A DNA stretch of 51,052 nucleotides from Desulfobacteraceae bacterium RAAP-1. GTDB taxonomy: Bacteria > Desulfobacterota > Desulfobacteria > Desulfobacterales > Desulfatirhabdiaceae. The notes below the pieces were generated by a model. That model was given only the letters and a program-made list of their open reading frames with translations, did not search any database and had not been told where the DNA came from. Each line of letters starts with the position of its first letter. Positions within the stretch are counted from its first letter, which is position 1. The stretch spans positions 1 to 51,052 of the forward strand of contig LKPX01000022.1 in assembly GCA_001443525.1 (NCBI GenBank), in the 5' to 3' direction. This document shows positions 1-7,850 of the stretch, one piece after another. The position numbers were made by a program, and so were the translations under genes.

Positions 1-109
1 CTGTGCCGCGATTCGACGTACTGAATGTACAGTCTCATCGCTGCTCGCTTGCTTTCGCGGTCTCAGTCCGAATGCTTGCTGGAATATCATTTTGAAAGCA
101 AAATGGAAT
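1..109 (+). repeat. Candidate second-family repeat, ends in a 29-bp motif shared with 45200-45228
   Basis: The left edge is non-coding. It contains a short inverted repeat, GTAC-tgaat-GTAC, near 20-32, and ends at 81-109 in a motif whose core is CATTTTG-AAAG-CAAAATG flanked by ggaat on both sides. The same 29-bp motif, with one mismatch, occurs on the minus strand at 45200-45228. In both places it lies just upstream of a start codon and reads in the direction of that gene. The rest of this stretch resembles the dispersed repeat found elsewhere only in general layout. It may be a repeat that starts outside the window or a leader element. Confidence 0.4.
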
Positions 110-115
110 GAGAAC

Positions 116-1657
116 ATGAAGCCCTTCGTTTACTTGATCCAGTCCGAAGCTGAAATGCCGTATCCAGATCTGCCGGATGACGGCAATGACATCATCCTGC
201 TTACCTGGAAGCAGCCGTCGGGCTATAAAGACGCCATTTTCTATCCCGGAAGCTCGTGGAATGAAGGCCGCAACCGCCTGCTGCAAACCGCGATTCAGAG
301 AAACGCCGGATATCTCTATTACATCTTTTTAGACGGCGACTGCATTATCAAGGAAGACACGGAGCTTGCCGAATCGCTGCACATACCGCTTTGCGGCAAC
401 CCTTTCCGGACCTTCGAAGCCTGGCTTCTTGAATGGGAGCCCGCCGTCGGTTACACTCGCTATTCCTGGCAATATACAGAAGCCGGCGCGGCCGTCAATT
501 TGGGACATAATATCGATGCACTGTTCAACGCATTTCACCGCGAAACGCTCTCGTTCTTGATGCCTTACTACACGGGGTTTGACAGCGAATCGTGGCTCTA
601 TTCCCAGCATATTTTAAATCATCTGATCACGCTGCTGTATCATCCGCACCGGATTCAGTGCAATGTCATCACCACTCGTAATCAGACCCGGAAATCATAT
701 GCGCACCGCAAAAAATACTGGAGCATTCCCAGCACGTTCCTGGTCAACGCCATCCGCTCGGATCTGAAATACCGGATCGATCTTGAGAATCCCAACTCCA
801 TTTATCCGCCGCCGGGAAAACCCGAGAAAAAATCCGCTTCTTACCAGATTTCAGAAGACTTTATTCGGAAACATTTTGATGAACACCATCCGCTGGTACG
901 TCATCGCAGGCTTGGTGAAGAAAGCCGCCCTCCGGTTTTCCTGAAGCAGGGTTCCCGAACGGCAGTCTGTATGTCAGGCCGCTGCCAGGGGCTTGACAAC
1001 GTCATTCCGTCGCTTCAGGCACATCTGCTGTCCCGGATCGGCGATTACGATCTTTTTATGGCAACACCGAAAGACACATGGAGCCATCTGGCCGAGCGGC
1101 TCGCTCCCACCGGTTTGGACATCGCTGAGGATGTTCCGCTCGATGAAGGCGGTCTGGTCAACGGCGTCAACTGCCGCCTGAAAGCCGGGGTTCAGTCTTA
1201 TCTCCAGCAGTTACATAGCCTTAAAAAATGCAATCAGCTTCGCATCGATCATGAAAAGAAAACAGGCGTCCACTATGACTGCGTCATCCGGTGTCGCCCG
1301 GATGTGATGTTCATCAGCCCTGTCGAGGATATTACGTCTTTTGACCTGTCCTATGTGTATGTTCCGGACTTTCACGCATTCGATGGCGTCAACGACCGTT
1401 TCGCCATCGGAAATCCGCATCACATGAATATCTACATGAACAAACTGGATGAATTTTACACTTATGTGAAAGACTGGTTTCGCTGCCGGCAGGATGCGCC
1501 TGCTGTCAGTGCGGAAATGTTCACTGCCGGGCAGCTCCGCAATCACGGCGTTCCCGTCCGGACGTACCCGTTCCGGTTCAACCGGATGCGGCCTCATGGC
1601 ATCAAGCATGATATTCCGGACGACTTCATCATAAATCGCATGGAGACAGGCGCATGA
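116..1657 (+). CDS. Two-module glycosyltransferase-like protein
   Basis: A protein of about 513 residues with no signal peptide and no membrane span. The N-terminal half has a nucleotide-sugar-transferase look, including a FLDGDC (DxD-like) motif near residue 70. The C-terminal half, from about residue 285 (CMSGRCQGL), contains DCVIRCRPDVMF followed by a conserved-looking RFAIGN stretch, as in bacterial and eukaryotic glycosyltransferase-like DUF families. I infer that it transfers sugar to a small molecule or surface glycan; the substrate is unknown. I chose ATG 116 over the in-frame TTG at 92 because a purine-rich ggaatgag precedes it and TTG 92 lies inside the repeat motif. Its stop overlaps the next ATG (ATGA), so the two are probably translated together. 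Confidence 0.55.
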   Translation: MKPFVYLIQSEAEMPYPDLPDDGNDIILLTWKQPSGYKDAIFYPGSSWNEGRNRLLQTAIQRNAGYLYYIFLDGDCIIKEDTELAESLHIPLCGNPFRTFEAWLLEWEPAVGYTRYSWQYTEAGAAVNLGHNIDALFNAFHRETLSFLMPYYTGFDSESWLYSQHILNHLITLLYHPHRIQCNVITTRNQTRKSYAHRKKYWSIPSTFLVNAIRSDLKYRIDLENPNSIYPPPGKPEKKSASYQISEDFIRKHFDEHHPLVRHRRLGEESRPPVFLKQGSRTAVCMSGRCQGLDNVIPSLQAHLLSRIGDYDLFMATPKDTWSHLAERLAPTGLDIAEDVPLDEGGLVNGVNCRLKAGVQSYLQQLHSLKKCNQLRIDHEKKTGVHYDCVIRCRPDVMFISPVEDITSFDLSYVYVPDFHAFDGVNDRFAIGNPHHMNIYMNKLDEFYTYVKDWFRCRQDAPAVSAEMFTAGQLRNHGVPVRTYPFRFNRMRPHGIKHDIPDDFIINRMETGA

Positions 1658-2979
1658 CCCTTTCTGCAAACGATTCCAATGTTGTTTTAAATATAACCTC
1701 GCGGATGGCGTTTCTTCCGGTCGTCACTTCCTTTGTTGAGCAGACCGCCAAAGCCATGACGCTGGGTAAAAACGAAGCGCTCGCCCTGACACTGGCTGCC
1801 GAGGAAATTTTCACATACCTGTGTCGTCTGACAACATCCATCTGCAATCTGAAGATTTACTGTGCGGATATGGGATATGGCGTCCGGACCGATTTTGTTT
1901 TTGCGGCGGCGAATTTCTGCTTACGGGCGTTCAACCTGACGGCGACCGTCGCCGTTGACGATGCTGCCAGTCTCGATGAAATGGGACTACTGATTGCATC
2001 ACGGTCTGTAGATTGGTTTGATTTTTTTGAAGATCAGGACCACACCCTGCACCTGTCCCTGATCAAGGAAAAGCGCTATCCGGAAGTAAAGCCAGAAGCC
2101 GTTTTGCCGGTTCTGCCCTCCACGCAGTTTGAAATTGTCCGGGCGGATTCCGATAACCTCAAGGTTTTTGCCAGCCGGGTACTCCGGTATTATCCTGAAA
2201 TTCTGACCCCCACGGTCTGTCGTTATCCCGGAAAACTGGTGGATATGGTCTCAAGCGGAAGCATGTCTGCAGCACTAGCTCTGGATTCATCGAAAACAGC
2301 GGAAGTGGAAGGAGGTATCCTCTGGGCGCCGTTCAATCAGCACACCATAGAATGTTTCGGACCTTTCGTGTTTAACCATCCGGCACCCAACGCCATATCT
2401 GAAGCCCTTCTCGATACCTGTATGGGTGATATTGCGCACACACCGTCCGTAGCATTGATCAACCGCTTTCCGACGCCGGAACTGCCGCCCGGATATTTTG
2501 AGTCGCTCGGAACCCTGGACATCCGGTCATCCGGCGCTGTCACGACAATGCCTGTCTATTTTCGGCAGCTTAAGGAAGATCCCGGCGCCCGGGTATGGGG
2601 GCACGTGGATATCGAAGCCTTCCTGCACCGGGAATACGATCGTCTGTCCCTTCCCAGACACATCACGATGTTTCAGGACGTCGGTGAAATGCAGAATTCC
2701 GACTCGGTGCTTTCCACAACCTTTGACCGAATCCGTGGACAGATCACTCTCAGACCCGTCTGTTCCGGCACGGATATGACCAGGAATATCAAACAACATA
2801 TCCAGCTTTTACAAAAAGAATCGGTCGTTGAAATCTTTCTTGAGATAGATACCGGCATATCCTGGCAGTTATCGTTCGTTCCGGGGATACTTCAGAGCGG
2901 TTTTGTTCCAAAAATGCTGATTCCCTACGGCGGTTCCGCAGATTTGATCATCTTTCAGTGGGAGTCTGCATCTTCATGA
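1654..2979 (+). CDS. Anti-sigma-like (degenerate HATPase) plus GNAT-like protein
   Basis: 441 residues, soluble. Residues 1-140 resemble the SpoIIAB/RsbW-type kinase fold; the helix around residues 45-60 (LTLAAEEIFTYLCRL) corresponds to the N-box, but the expected ATP/Mg-binding Asn appears to be replaced. The C-terminal part, from about residue 160, resembles an acetyltransferase-like fold. Its last 100 residues share a pattern (an ITLRPV-like strand, then GF/GYF and a near-terminal LIIFQ/LMQK strand) with the proteins at 9942 and 15028. The function is not known; a regulatory or protein-binding role, or transfer of an acyl group, is possible. It overlaps both neighbours by ATGA junctions, which places it in the operon. 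Confidence 0.5.
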   Translation: MTLSANDSNVVLNITSRMAFLPVVTSFVEQTAKAMTLGKNEALALTLAAEEIFTYLCRLTTSICNLKIYCADMGYGVRTDFVFAAANFCLRAFNLTATVAVDDAASLDEMGLLIASRSVDWFDFFEDQDHTLHLSLIKEKRYPEVKPEAVLPVLPSTQFEIVRADSDNLKVFASRVLRYYPEILTPTVCRYPGKLVDMVSSGSMSAALALDSSKTAEVEGGILWAPFNQHTIECFGPFVFNHPAPNAISEALLDTCMGDIAHTPSVALINRFPTPELPPGYFESLGTLDIRSSGAVTTMPVYFRQLKEDPGARVWGHVDIEAFLHREYDRLSLPRHITMFQDVGEMQNSDSVLSTTFDRIRGQITLRPVCSGTDMTRNIKQHIQLLQKESVVEIFLEIDTGISWQLSFVPGILQSGFVPKMLIPYGGSADLIIFQWESASS

Positions 2980-4082
2980 CGGCATTTGACATGCATCATC
3001 TCGCCCCGGAATACATTCGCCGTTTCGAAGCCTACGTTCCCAGCAAACCTGACGACGAGCTGAAAAAGCTCTATGGCTGCAAGCGGTTATACCGGCTGAA
3101 TAACAATGAAAATCCCCTGGGACCACCCCCGCGCGCCCGTGAAGCAATCCGGCGATTTCCGCCGGCTCAGGCCGCCATCTATCCCAGCGGAGACGCTTTT
3201 CACCTTCGATGTAAACTCTCTGAATATTTCGGACTCGACCCGAATCAGATTCTGGTGGGAAACGGAGCTAACGAAGTCATTGCCTTTGTCATCAAGGCAT
3301 TCTGTGAACAGGGAGACAACATCATCACCGCGGACAAAACATTTGCGGTGTATGAATGGGTAGCGGAATTTTCCGGAATTGAAGCCCGTTTGATTCCTCT
3401 CCGTGATTTCAGATTTGACGCCGACGCCATGCTTCAGCGGGTGGATGCGCGCACCAAAGTGATGTTTGTCTGCAATCCCAACAATCCCACAGGCGCCTGC
3501 TGGAACCACGATCAACTGGTGAATTTTCTGAACCGGGTTCAAGGCCGCCAGATTGTGGTGGTGGATGAGGCGTATGCCGAATTTGTCGAAGCCGCGGATT
3601 ATCCGGACAGCATTTCCCTCATCCGGCAATACCCCAATCTGGTAGTATTCAGAACCTTTTCCAAAATGTACGCTCTGGCCGGATTGAGAATCGGATACCT
3701 GATCGGAAGCAGGGAAGCCGTGGATATCATTCGCAGAGCCTGTGTGGTGTATTCGGTCAACGGCCTGGCGCAGGAAGCAGCACTGGCCACTGTCGGGGAT
3801 ACGGAACACATCGAGCGCACCCGGCGCATGGTCCGTGAGGGAAAGCTGATGGTAATCCAGGCGCTTGAACGGTTGGGATTGAATTTTGTCAGCGGCGAAG
3901 GTAATTTCATGATGATCAAACTCCCCATGAACGATATGCTGGCCTATCGCCGACTGATGCAGCAGGGAATCATGGTGCGCACCATGACAGGCTTTCGGTT
4001 TCCCAATTACATTCGCCTGACCATTGCCGAATCCGAAGCGATGGAGGCTTTTCTTCAAGCGCTGTCATCAATTCTCAGGTAA
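2976..4082 (+). CDS. HisC-type PLP aminotransferase
   Basis: 368 residues, the usual length for class I/II aminotransferases of the histidinol-phosphate family. Visible signatures are LNNNENPLGPP near the N-terminus, CNPNNPTG, the PLP-ring Asp in VVDEAYAEF, and FSKMYALAGLRIGY, whose Lys should form the Schiff base. Classical HisC converts imidazole acetol phosphate plus glutamate to histidinol phosphate, but no other his gene is nearby. In this context it more likely transaminates an aromatic or specialised 2-oxo acid, or makes an amine for the surrounding pathway. ATG 2976 is preferred to GTG 2958 because it forms an ATGA overlap with the preceding stop. A duplicate of the primary-metabolism hisC elsewhere in the genome is expected but not visible here. 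Confidence 0.8.
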   Translation: MTAFDMHHLAPEYIRRFEAYVPSKPDDELKKLYGCKRLYRLNNNENPLGPPPRAREAIRRFPPAQAAIYPSGDAFHLRCKLSEYFGLDPNQILVGNGANEVIAFVIKAFCEQGDNIITADKTFAVYEWVAEFSGIEARLIPLRDFRFDADAMLQRVDARTKVMFVCNPNNPTGACWNHDQLVNFLNRVQGRQIVVVDEAYAEFVEAADYPDSISLIRQYPNLVVFRTFSKMYALAGLRIGYLIGSREAVDIIRRACVVYSVNGLAQEAALATVGDTEHIERTRRMVREGKLMVIQALERLGLNFVSGEGNFMMIKLPMNDMLAYRRLMQQGIMVRTMTGFRFPNYIRLTIAESEAMEAFLQALSSILR

Positions 4083-4147
4083 ACGGAAATGCATTTCACA
4101 CTCATTTTCCCCTCCTATGAAGGGAATTCAAAAAGGCGGCTTCGGCC

Positions 4148-6457
4148 ATGACAGATCAATACCATTCTCGGATACTACAGATCGGCGCAACAATCCCCCG
4201 GCAGGATGCTTCCGCTAAAGCTACGGGGCGCGAACGCTATGCGGCGGATATGTATGGAAAGAACCTTCTCTGGGCAGGCGTGAAACGCGCCGGCATCCCT
4301 CACGCCCGCCTGCAAAACATTCAGGCGGATGCCGCCAGATGTCTTCCGGGAGTGGTGGCGGTTCTGACGCACCAGGATATTACCGGCAGCAACCGTCAGG
4401 GAGTGATAAAAAAGGATCAGCCCGTGCTGGTGGATGACAAAATCCGGCATTGCGGCGACGCCGTGGCGCTGATCATCGCCCGTGAGCGGGAGACATTGAA
4501 AAAAGCCGCAGCATTGATCGAACTGGATGTTGAACCGCTCCCCGCGCTTCTGGATATTGAAACCGCCATGCAGGAGAACGCCCCCAGAGTTCATGAAGCG
4601 CATCCGGACGGCAATATTCTGCTCAAAGGGCATATCGAAACCGGAAACGGCGCGGATGCTTTCACCGACTGCGATGCGGTGGTGAAGCTGGATATCGAGC
4701 TTCCCTGGCAGGAACACGCCTATCTGGAAACGGAATGCGGCGTTGCTGTTTTTCATGACACCGGCGAGCTGGAGATTACAGCCTCCACCCAGACACCGTT
4801 CCGGGATAAAATGGAAGTCGCCGGCGCCCTGGGCCTTGAACCGGAAAAAGTGCGCGTCATCGCCCCTTTTTGCGGCGGCGCATTCGGCGGCAAAGACGGC
4901 ATTACCGTTCAAAGCCTTCTGGGACTGGCTGCACTCCACTGTCCGGAACAAACTGTCAAGATGGTCTGGGAACGGGAAGAAAGCTTTATAGCCGGCCCCA
5001 AACGGCACCCCGCCCGGCTGCAATACCGTCTGGGCGGCCTGAAAAATGGCATGTTTCATGCCTTGGACGCTCAGCTTTATTTCGATACCGGCCCTTACGA
5101 CCATCTGGGCGGCGTGGTCATGGCGCTCGCTCTTGAACACGCCGGCGGACCCTACCGGATCCCCAACACCCGGCTGAGGGCGTGGAGCGTTTACACCAAC
5201 AACCCCGTCAGCGGCGCGTTTCGGGGATTCGGCGTTCCTCAGGCGGCTGCGGCTATCGAACAGACCGTTGATCTGCTGGCGTTAAAACTTGGCCTCTCTC
5301 CGCTTGAAATCCGTATGAAAAACGCCTTGCGTAAAGGCGATAAATCCCCTGTCGGCGTGACGATGCTGACATCGACGGGAATGGTCGAATGCCTCGAAAC
5401 GGCGGCGGTTCACCCCCTCTGGAAGCATCGCGATGCGTGGAAAGCGGCGGCGGGTTCCTTCAAGCGCCGAGGGGTCGGCGCTGCAGCGGTCATGCACGGC
5501 ATGGGGTACGGGACGGTGGTTCCGGATGTTGCCAACGCCAAGATCGAACTCACACATGAAGGCCGTTTCCGGATATACTGCGGCGTCGTGGACATGGGAC
5601 AGGGCAATGCTTCCACATACCTGCAGATTGCAGGCGATCTGCTCAATCAGGATTCAGGCGGCATGGAGCTGGCGCTTCCGGATACGGCCCGCACCCTGCC
5701 CTCCGGCTCCTCGTCAGCCAGCCGAACGACCTATACCTTCGGTAACGCGCTGATATCGGCGGCGAATATCCTCAAGGAACGGATACTTCAGAAGGCGGCG
5801 GATCTGATGATGGCGGAAGGTCCGGAGCAGATGGCGCTGATTCCCGCCGGTATCCGACATCTACCCAGCGGCAAGACCATTGCGCTCTCGGATATGCCTC
5901 GATATCTCAACGACACCGAACGGTTCGCTGTCTCCCGGTTTCGCGCCCCTGTCTGCCGGGAGACTCTGAACATCGGCAGCGAGCTCAAGCTGCACGGTAT
6001 TCCCCATGCCGTCTTTTCTTACAGCGTGCATATCGCGGGCGTCGAAGTCGATGAGCTCACCGGCGGCGTCGCCGTTCTCGACTATTCAGCCGTCAGTGAC
6101 TGCGGCCGCATCCTCAATCCTCAGCTTTTCACCCAGCAGATTCACGGCGGCATCGCTCAGGGAATCGGATATGCACTGTTCGAGGACTTCAAGGTGCAAA
6201 ACGGCCGTGTGCAGACCCGGAACCTGGCCACTTACATTCTGCCGACAGCTCTGGACATACCGGAAATGCAGTCCGTGCCCGTAGCAATCGAAGAATACAC
6301 CGGGCCGTTCGGCCTCAAAGGCGCCGGTGAAATCGCCATCGATGCGCCGCTTCCCGCCATCGCGAATGCCGTGGCCGATGCGTGCGGTATCCGCATCCAC
6401 CGTTTTCCCATGACAAGCGAGCGGGTTTTGCGAGCGATGTTGACGGCTTCAAAATAG
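4148..6457 (+). CDS. Molybdenum hydroxylase, large (molybdopterin) subunit
   Basis: 769 residues, the length of xanthine dehydrogenase/4-hydroxybenzoyl-CoA-reductase-family large subunits. Visible motifs include FCGGAFGGKDG (about 240-250), GAFRGFGVPQ (about 355) and the C-terminal GLKGAGEIAIDAP (about 720), whose Glu is the expected catalytic base. The enzyme should hold the Mo-molybdopterin cofactor and hydroxylate (or reduce) a heteroaromatic, aldehyde or aryl-CoA substrate in the cytoplasm; the true substrate cannot be read from the sequence. The partner Fe-S and FAD subunits lie 900 bp downstream at 7359 and 7847, separated by a toxin-antitoxin pair. The order Mo, then Fe-S, then FAD is less common than small subunits first. 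Confidence 0.88.
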   Translation: MTDQYHSRILQIGATIPRQDASAKATGRERYAADMYGKNLLWAGVKRAGIPHARLQNIQADAARCLPGVVAVLTHQDITGSNRQGVIKKDQPVLVDDKIRHCGDAVALIIARERETLKKAAALIELDVEPLPALLDIETAMQENAPRVHEAHPDGNILLKGHIETGNGADAFTDCDAVVKLDIELPWQEHAYLETECGVAVFHDTGELEITASTQTPFRDKMEVAGALGLEPEKVRVIAPFCGGAFGGKDGITVQSLLGLAALHCPEQTVKMVWEREESFIAGPKRHPARLQYRLGGLKNGMFHALDAQLYFDTGPYDHLGGVVMALALEHAGGPYRIPNTRLRAWSVYTNNPVSGAFRGFGVPQAAAAIEQTVDLLALKLGLSPLEIRMKNALRKGDKSPVGVTMLTSTGMVECLETAAVHPLWKHRDAWKAAAGSFKRRGVGAAAVMHGMGYGTVVPDVANAKIELTHEGRFRIYCGVVDMGQGNASTYLQIAGDLLNQDSGGMELALPDTARTLPSGSSSASRTTYTFGNALISAANILKERILQKAADLMMAEGPEQMALIPAGIRHLPSGKTIALSDMPRYLNDTERFAVSRFRAPVCRETLNIGSELKLHGIPHAVFSYSVHIAGVEVDELTGGVAVLDYSAVSDCGRILNPQLFTQQIHGGIAQGIGYALFEDFKVQNGRVQTRNLATYILPTALDIPEMQSVPVAIEEYTGPFGLKGAGEIAIDAPLPAIANAVADACGIRIHRFPMTSERVLRAMLTASK

Positions 6458-6478
6458 TTTGCATGCTGCGTTGCAAAC
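6457..6478. other. Hairpin directly after the Mo-subunit stop
   Basis: GTTTGCA and TGCAAAC form a 7-bp stem with an 8-nt loop starting on the last base of the stop codon. No T-run follows, so it is at best a weak terminator. The right arm (gttgcaaac-gttcg) is partly repeated about 90 bp downstream near 6558-6574, just before the toxin promoter, and could instead be a protein-binding site. Confidence 0.35.
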
Positions 6479-6612
6479 GTTCGCACCTGTTTCCATATGC
6501 CTTTTCGGCTCAAACCGACAGATATGGCTGCATTTAAAGGGATTCCGGATTTAAAAAGGTTGCAAACTTTCGTACGGTATCGTCGCCACTGTTTCCCGTC
6601 CCTAATTTGCCA

Positions 6613-6641
6613 TTGACAGCATGTAGCCATATGGCTACAGT
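6613..6641 (+). promoter_or_regulatory. Sigma-70-type promoter of the toxin-antitoxin pair
   Basis: A perfect -35 TTGACA (6613-6618) and a -10 TACAGT (6636-6641) are separated by 17 bp. The predicted start of transcription, about 7 bp after the -10, falls on or next to the toxin ATG at 6648, so the message could be leaderless. The -10 and spacer are covered by the palindrome at 6622-6639. Confidence 0.65.
6622..6639. promoter_or_regulatory. Palindromic operator over the toxin-antitoxin promoter
   Basis: TGTAGCCATATGGCTACA is a perfect 18-bp palindrome lying between and over the -35 and -10 elements. This is the expected place for autoregulation by the antitoxin (an HTH protein) or the toxin-antitoxin complex, as known for HigBA-type systems. 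Binding is inferred, not shown. Confidence 0.7.
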
Positions 6642-6647
6642 AATTTC

Positions 6648-6938
6648 ATGATCGAAATACGAAAAACTATTCTCTTCGCGCATTGGCTTGATGAACTCGG
6701 CGACATTCAAGCGAGAGCTCGCATCCAAGTCAGGATTGAGCGGCTCGCCGCCGGGAACCCCGGCGATGTTGAGCCGGTTGGCGAGGGAGTCTCCGAGTTG
6801 CGGATCAATTACGGTCCTGGCTATCGGGTGTATTTCAGGCAGAGTGGACGTGAGCTGATTATTCTCCTGGCTGGAGGCGATAAACGAACTCAAGCCAAGG
6901 ACATTAAAAAGGCATTACGTCTCGCTCGTGACCTTTAG
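6648..6938 (+). CDS. HigB/RelE-superfamily toxin (addiction-module killer protein)
   Basis: 96 residues, basic, with the compact RelE/ParE-like layout. The region GVSELRINYGPGYRVYF (about 50-66), followed by ILLAGGDKRTQAKDI, matches the phage-derived Gp49-like/HigB group often annotated as putative addiction module killer protein. Members usually cleave mRNA on or near the ribosome and are held in check by the adjacent antitoxin. The toxin gene precedes the antitoxin gene, which is the HigBA order. ATG 6648 sits directly after the promoter and has no Shine-Dalgarno sequence, consistent with leaderless or poor translation. The pair interrupts the molybdenum hydroxylase genes, suggesting insertion. 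Confidence 0.85.
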   Translation: MIEIRKTILFAHWLDELGDIQARARIQVRIERLAAGNPGDVEPVGEGVSELRINYGPGYRVYFRQSGRELIILLAGGDKRTQAKDIKKALRLARDL

Positions 6939-6949
6939 GAGCAAGCACT

Positions 6950-7249
6950 ATGACTAAAACTACGACCACCCGCTACGACGTTGCCGAGCATCTTCGAACA
7001 CAAGAGGAAATGGCCGCTTATCTTGAAGTTTGCCTCGAAGAAGCTAATGGCGACGCCAGTTTCATTGCCAAAGCCCTTGGCGACATTGCTCGCGCTAAAG
7101 GCATGTCTCAAGTTGCCCGGGATGCTGGGCTGTCCCGCGAAAGCCTTTACAAGGCTCTTTCCGGAGAACGCAGCCCCGGCTTCGATACTATTTTGAAAGT
7201 CATTGGCGCACTCGGGCTGAAGTTACATGCTAAAGCCAGTTATCCTTGA
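6950..7249 (+). CDS. HigA-like HTH antitoxin (addiction-module antidote protein)
   Basis: 99 residues. The N-terminal half is the conserved antidote-family segment (DVAEHLRTQEEMAAYLEVCLEEA), and the C-terminal half is an HTH: GMSQVARDAGLSRESLYKALSGE followed by SPGFDTILKVIGALGLKL. It should neutralise the toxin at 6648 and repress the shared promoter through the palindrome at 6622-6639. Its start is 11 bp after the toxin stop and is preceded by an aggagc Shine-Dalgarno, so the antitoxin is set up for stronger translation than the toxin. Confidence 0.87.
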   Translation: MTKTTTTRYDVAEHLRTQEEMAAYLEVCLEEANGDASFIAKALGDIARAKGMSQVARDAGLSRESLYKALSGERSPGFDTILKVIGALGLKLHAKASYP

Positions 7250-7358
7250 ATAAGACGCCCAACCCATCATTTGTGAGACTCCAGCGCACGCGATCACGGC
7301 AATGAAAATGAAGGCGTATAAAAATGGAGAAAATAGGATTAAAGCAGGGCGAAATGAT

Positions 7359-7850
7359 ATGGAAGGAACGACGATCTTGAATATCCACTTTACGTTAAAT
7401 GGTGTCGATACAACCCTGGAAGCTCCAGCGGACCGCCGTGTCGTCGATATACTTCGTGAGGATATGGGGCTTACCGGCGTCAAGGAATGCTGCGGTTCCG
7501 GGGAATGCGGCGCATGCACGATTCTGGTGGACGGCAAGGCCCGACTTTCCTGCCTGATGCTGGCGGCCCAGCTTTCAAAACGGAATGTCACCACCATCGA
7601 AGGAATTTCCACCGGTAATGATCTTCATCCCATACAGAAGTCCTTTGTCGAAAATGGCGCCGTTCAGTGCGGGTTCTGTACGCCGGGCATGGTGCTTTCG
7701 ACCGTCGATCTTCTGACCCGCAATCCCGCGCCGTCTTCGGAAGATATCCGAGAGGGCCTGAGCGGCAATCTCTGCCGGTGTACCGGATACCAGATGATTG
7801 TGGAGGCCGTTCGTACGGCCGCCGAAAAGCTCCGGGGGGACGCGTCGTGA
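7359..7850 (+). CDS. Molybdenum hydroxylase, 2Fe-2S subunit
   Basis: About 163 residues from ATG 7359; an upstream in-frame ATG at 7302 would add 19 unconserved residues. It carries both expected clusters: the plant-ferredoxin-type CCGSGECGACTILVDGKARLSC-like run (Cys-x4-Cys-x2-Cys and a distal Cys) near residues 42-65, and the helical-domain cluster CGFCTPGM followed by CRCTGY near 104-140. It passes electrons from the Mo centre to the FAD subunit. Its stop overlaps the GTG start of the FAD subunit (GTGA). The Mo subunit partner is upstream at 4148, on the other side of the toxin-antitoxin insertion. Confidence 0.9.
   Translation: MEGTTILNIHFTLNGVDTTLEAPADRRVVDILREDMGLTGVKECCGSGECGACTILVDGKARLSCLMLAAQLSKRNVTTIEGISTGNDLHPIQKSFVENGAVQCGFCTPGMVLSTVDLLTRNPAPSSEDIREGLSGNLCRCTGYQMIVEAVRTAAEKLRGDAS

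Noticed and set aside
2976-4082. Calling the HisC-type gene the histidine-biosynthesis hisC
   Set aside because: No other his gene is nearby, and the overlaps place it in the specialised cluster. Specificity cannot be told from motifs alone.
3087-5140. Long minus-strand open frames opposite the aminotransferase and Mo-subunit genes
   Set aside because: They lack recognisable motifs and starts with Shine-Dalgarno sequences; they mirror the codon structure of clear plus-strand enzymes.
7257-7263. Sequence gcccaac after the antitoxin gene, resembling the start of an integron attC site
   Set aside because: The matching GTTRRRY end is found only inside the conserved coding part of the Fe-S subunit, and no attC-like fold or integrase is visible.
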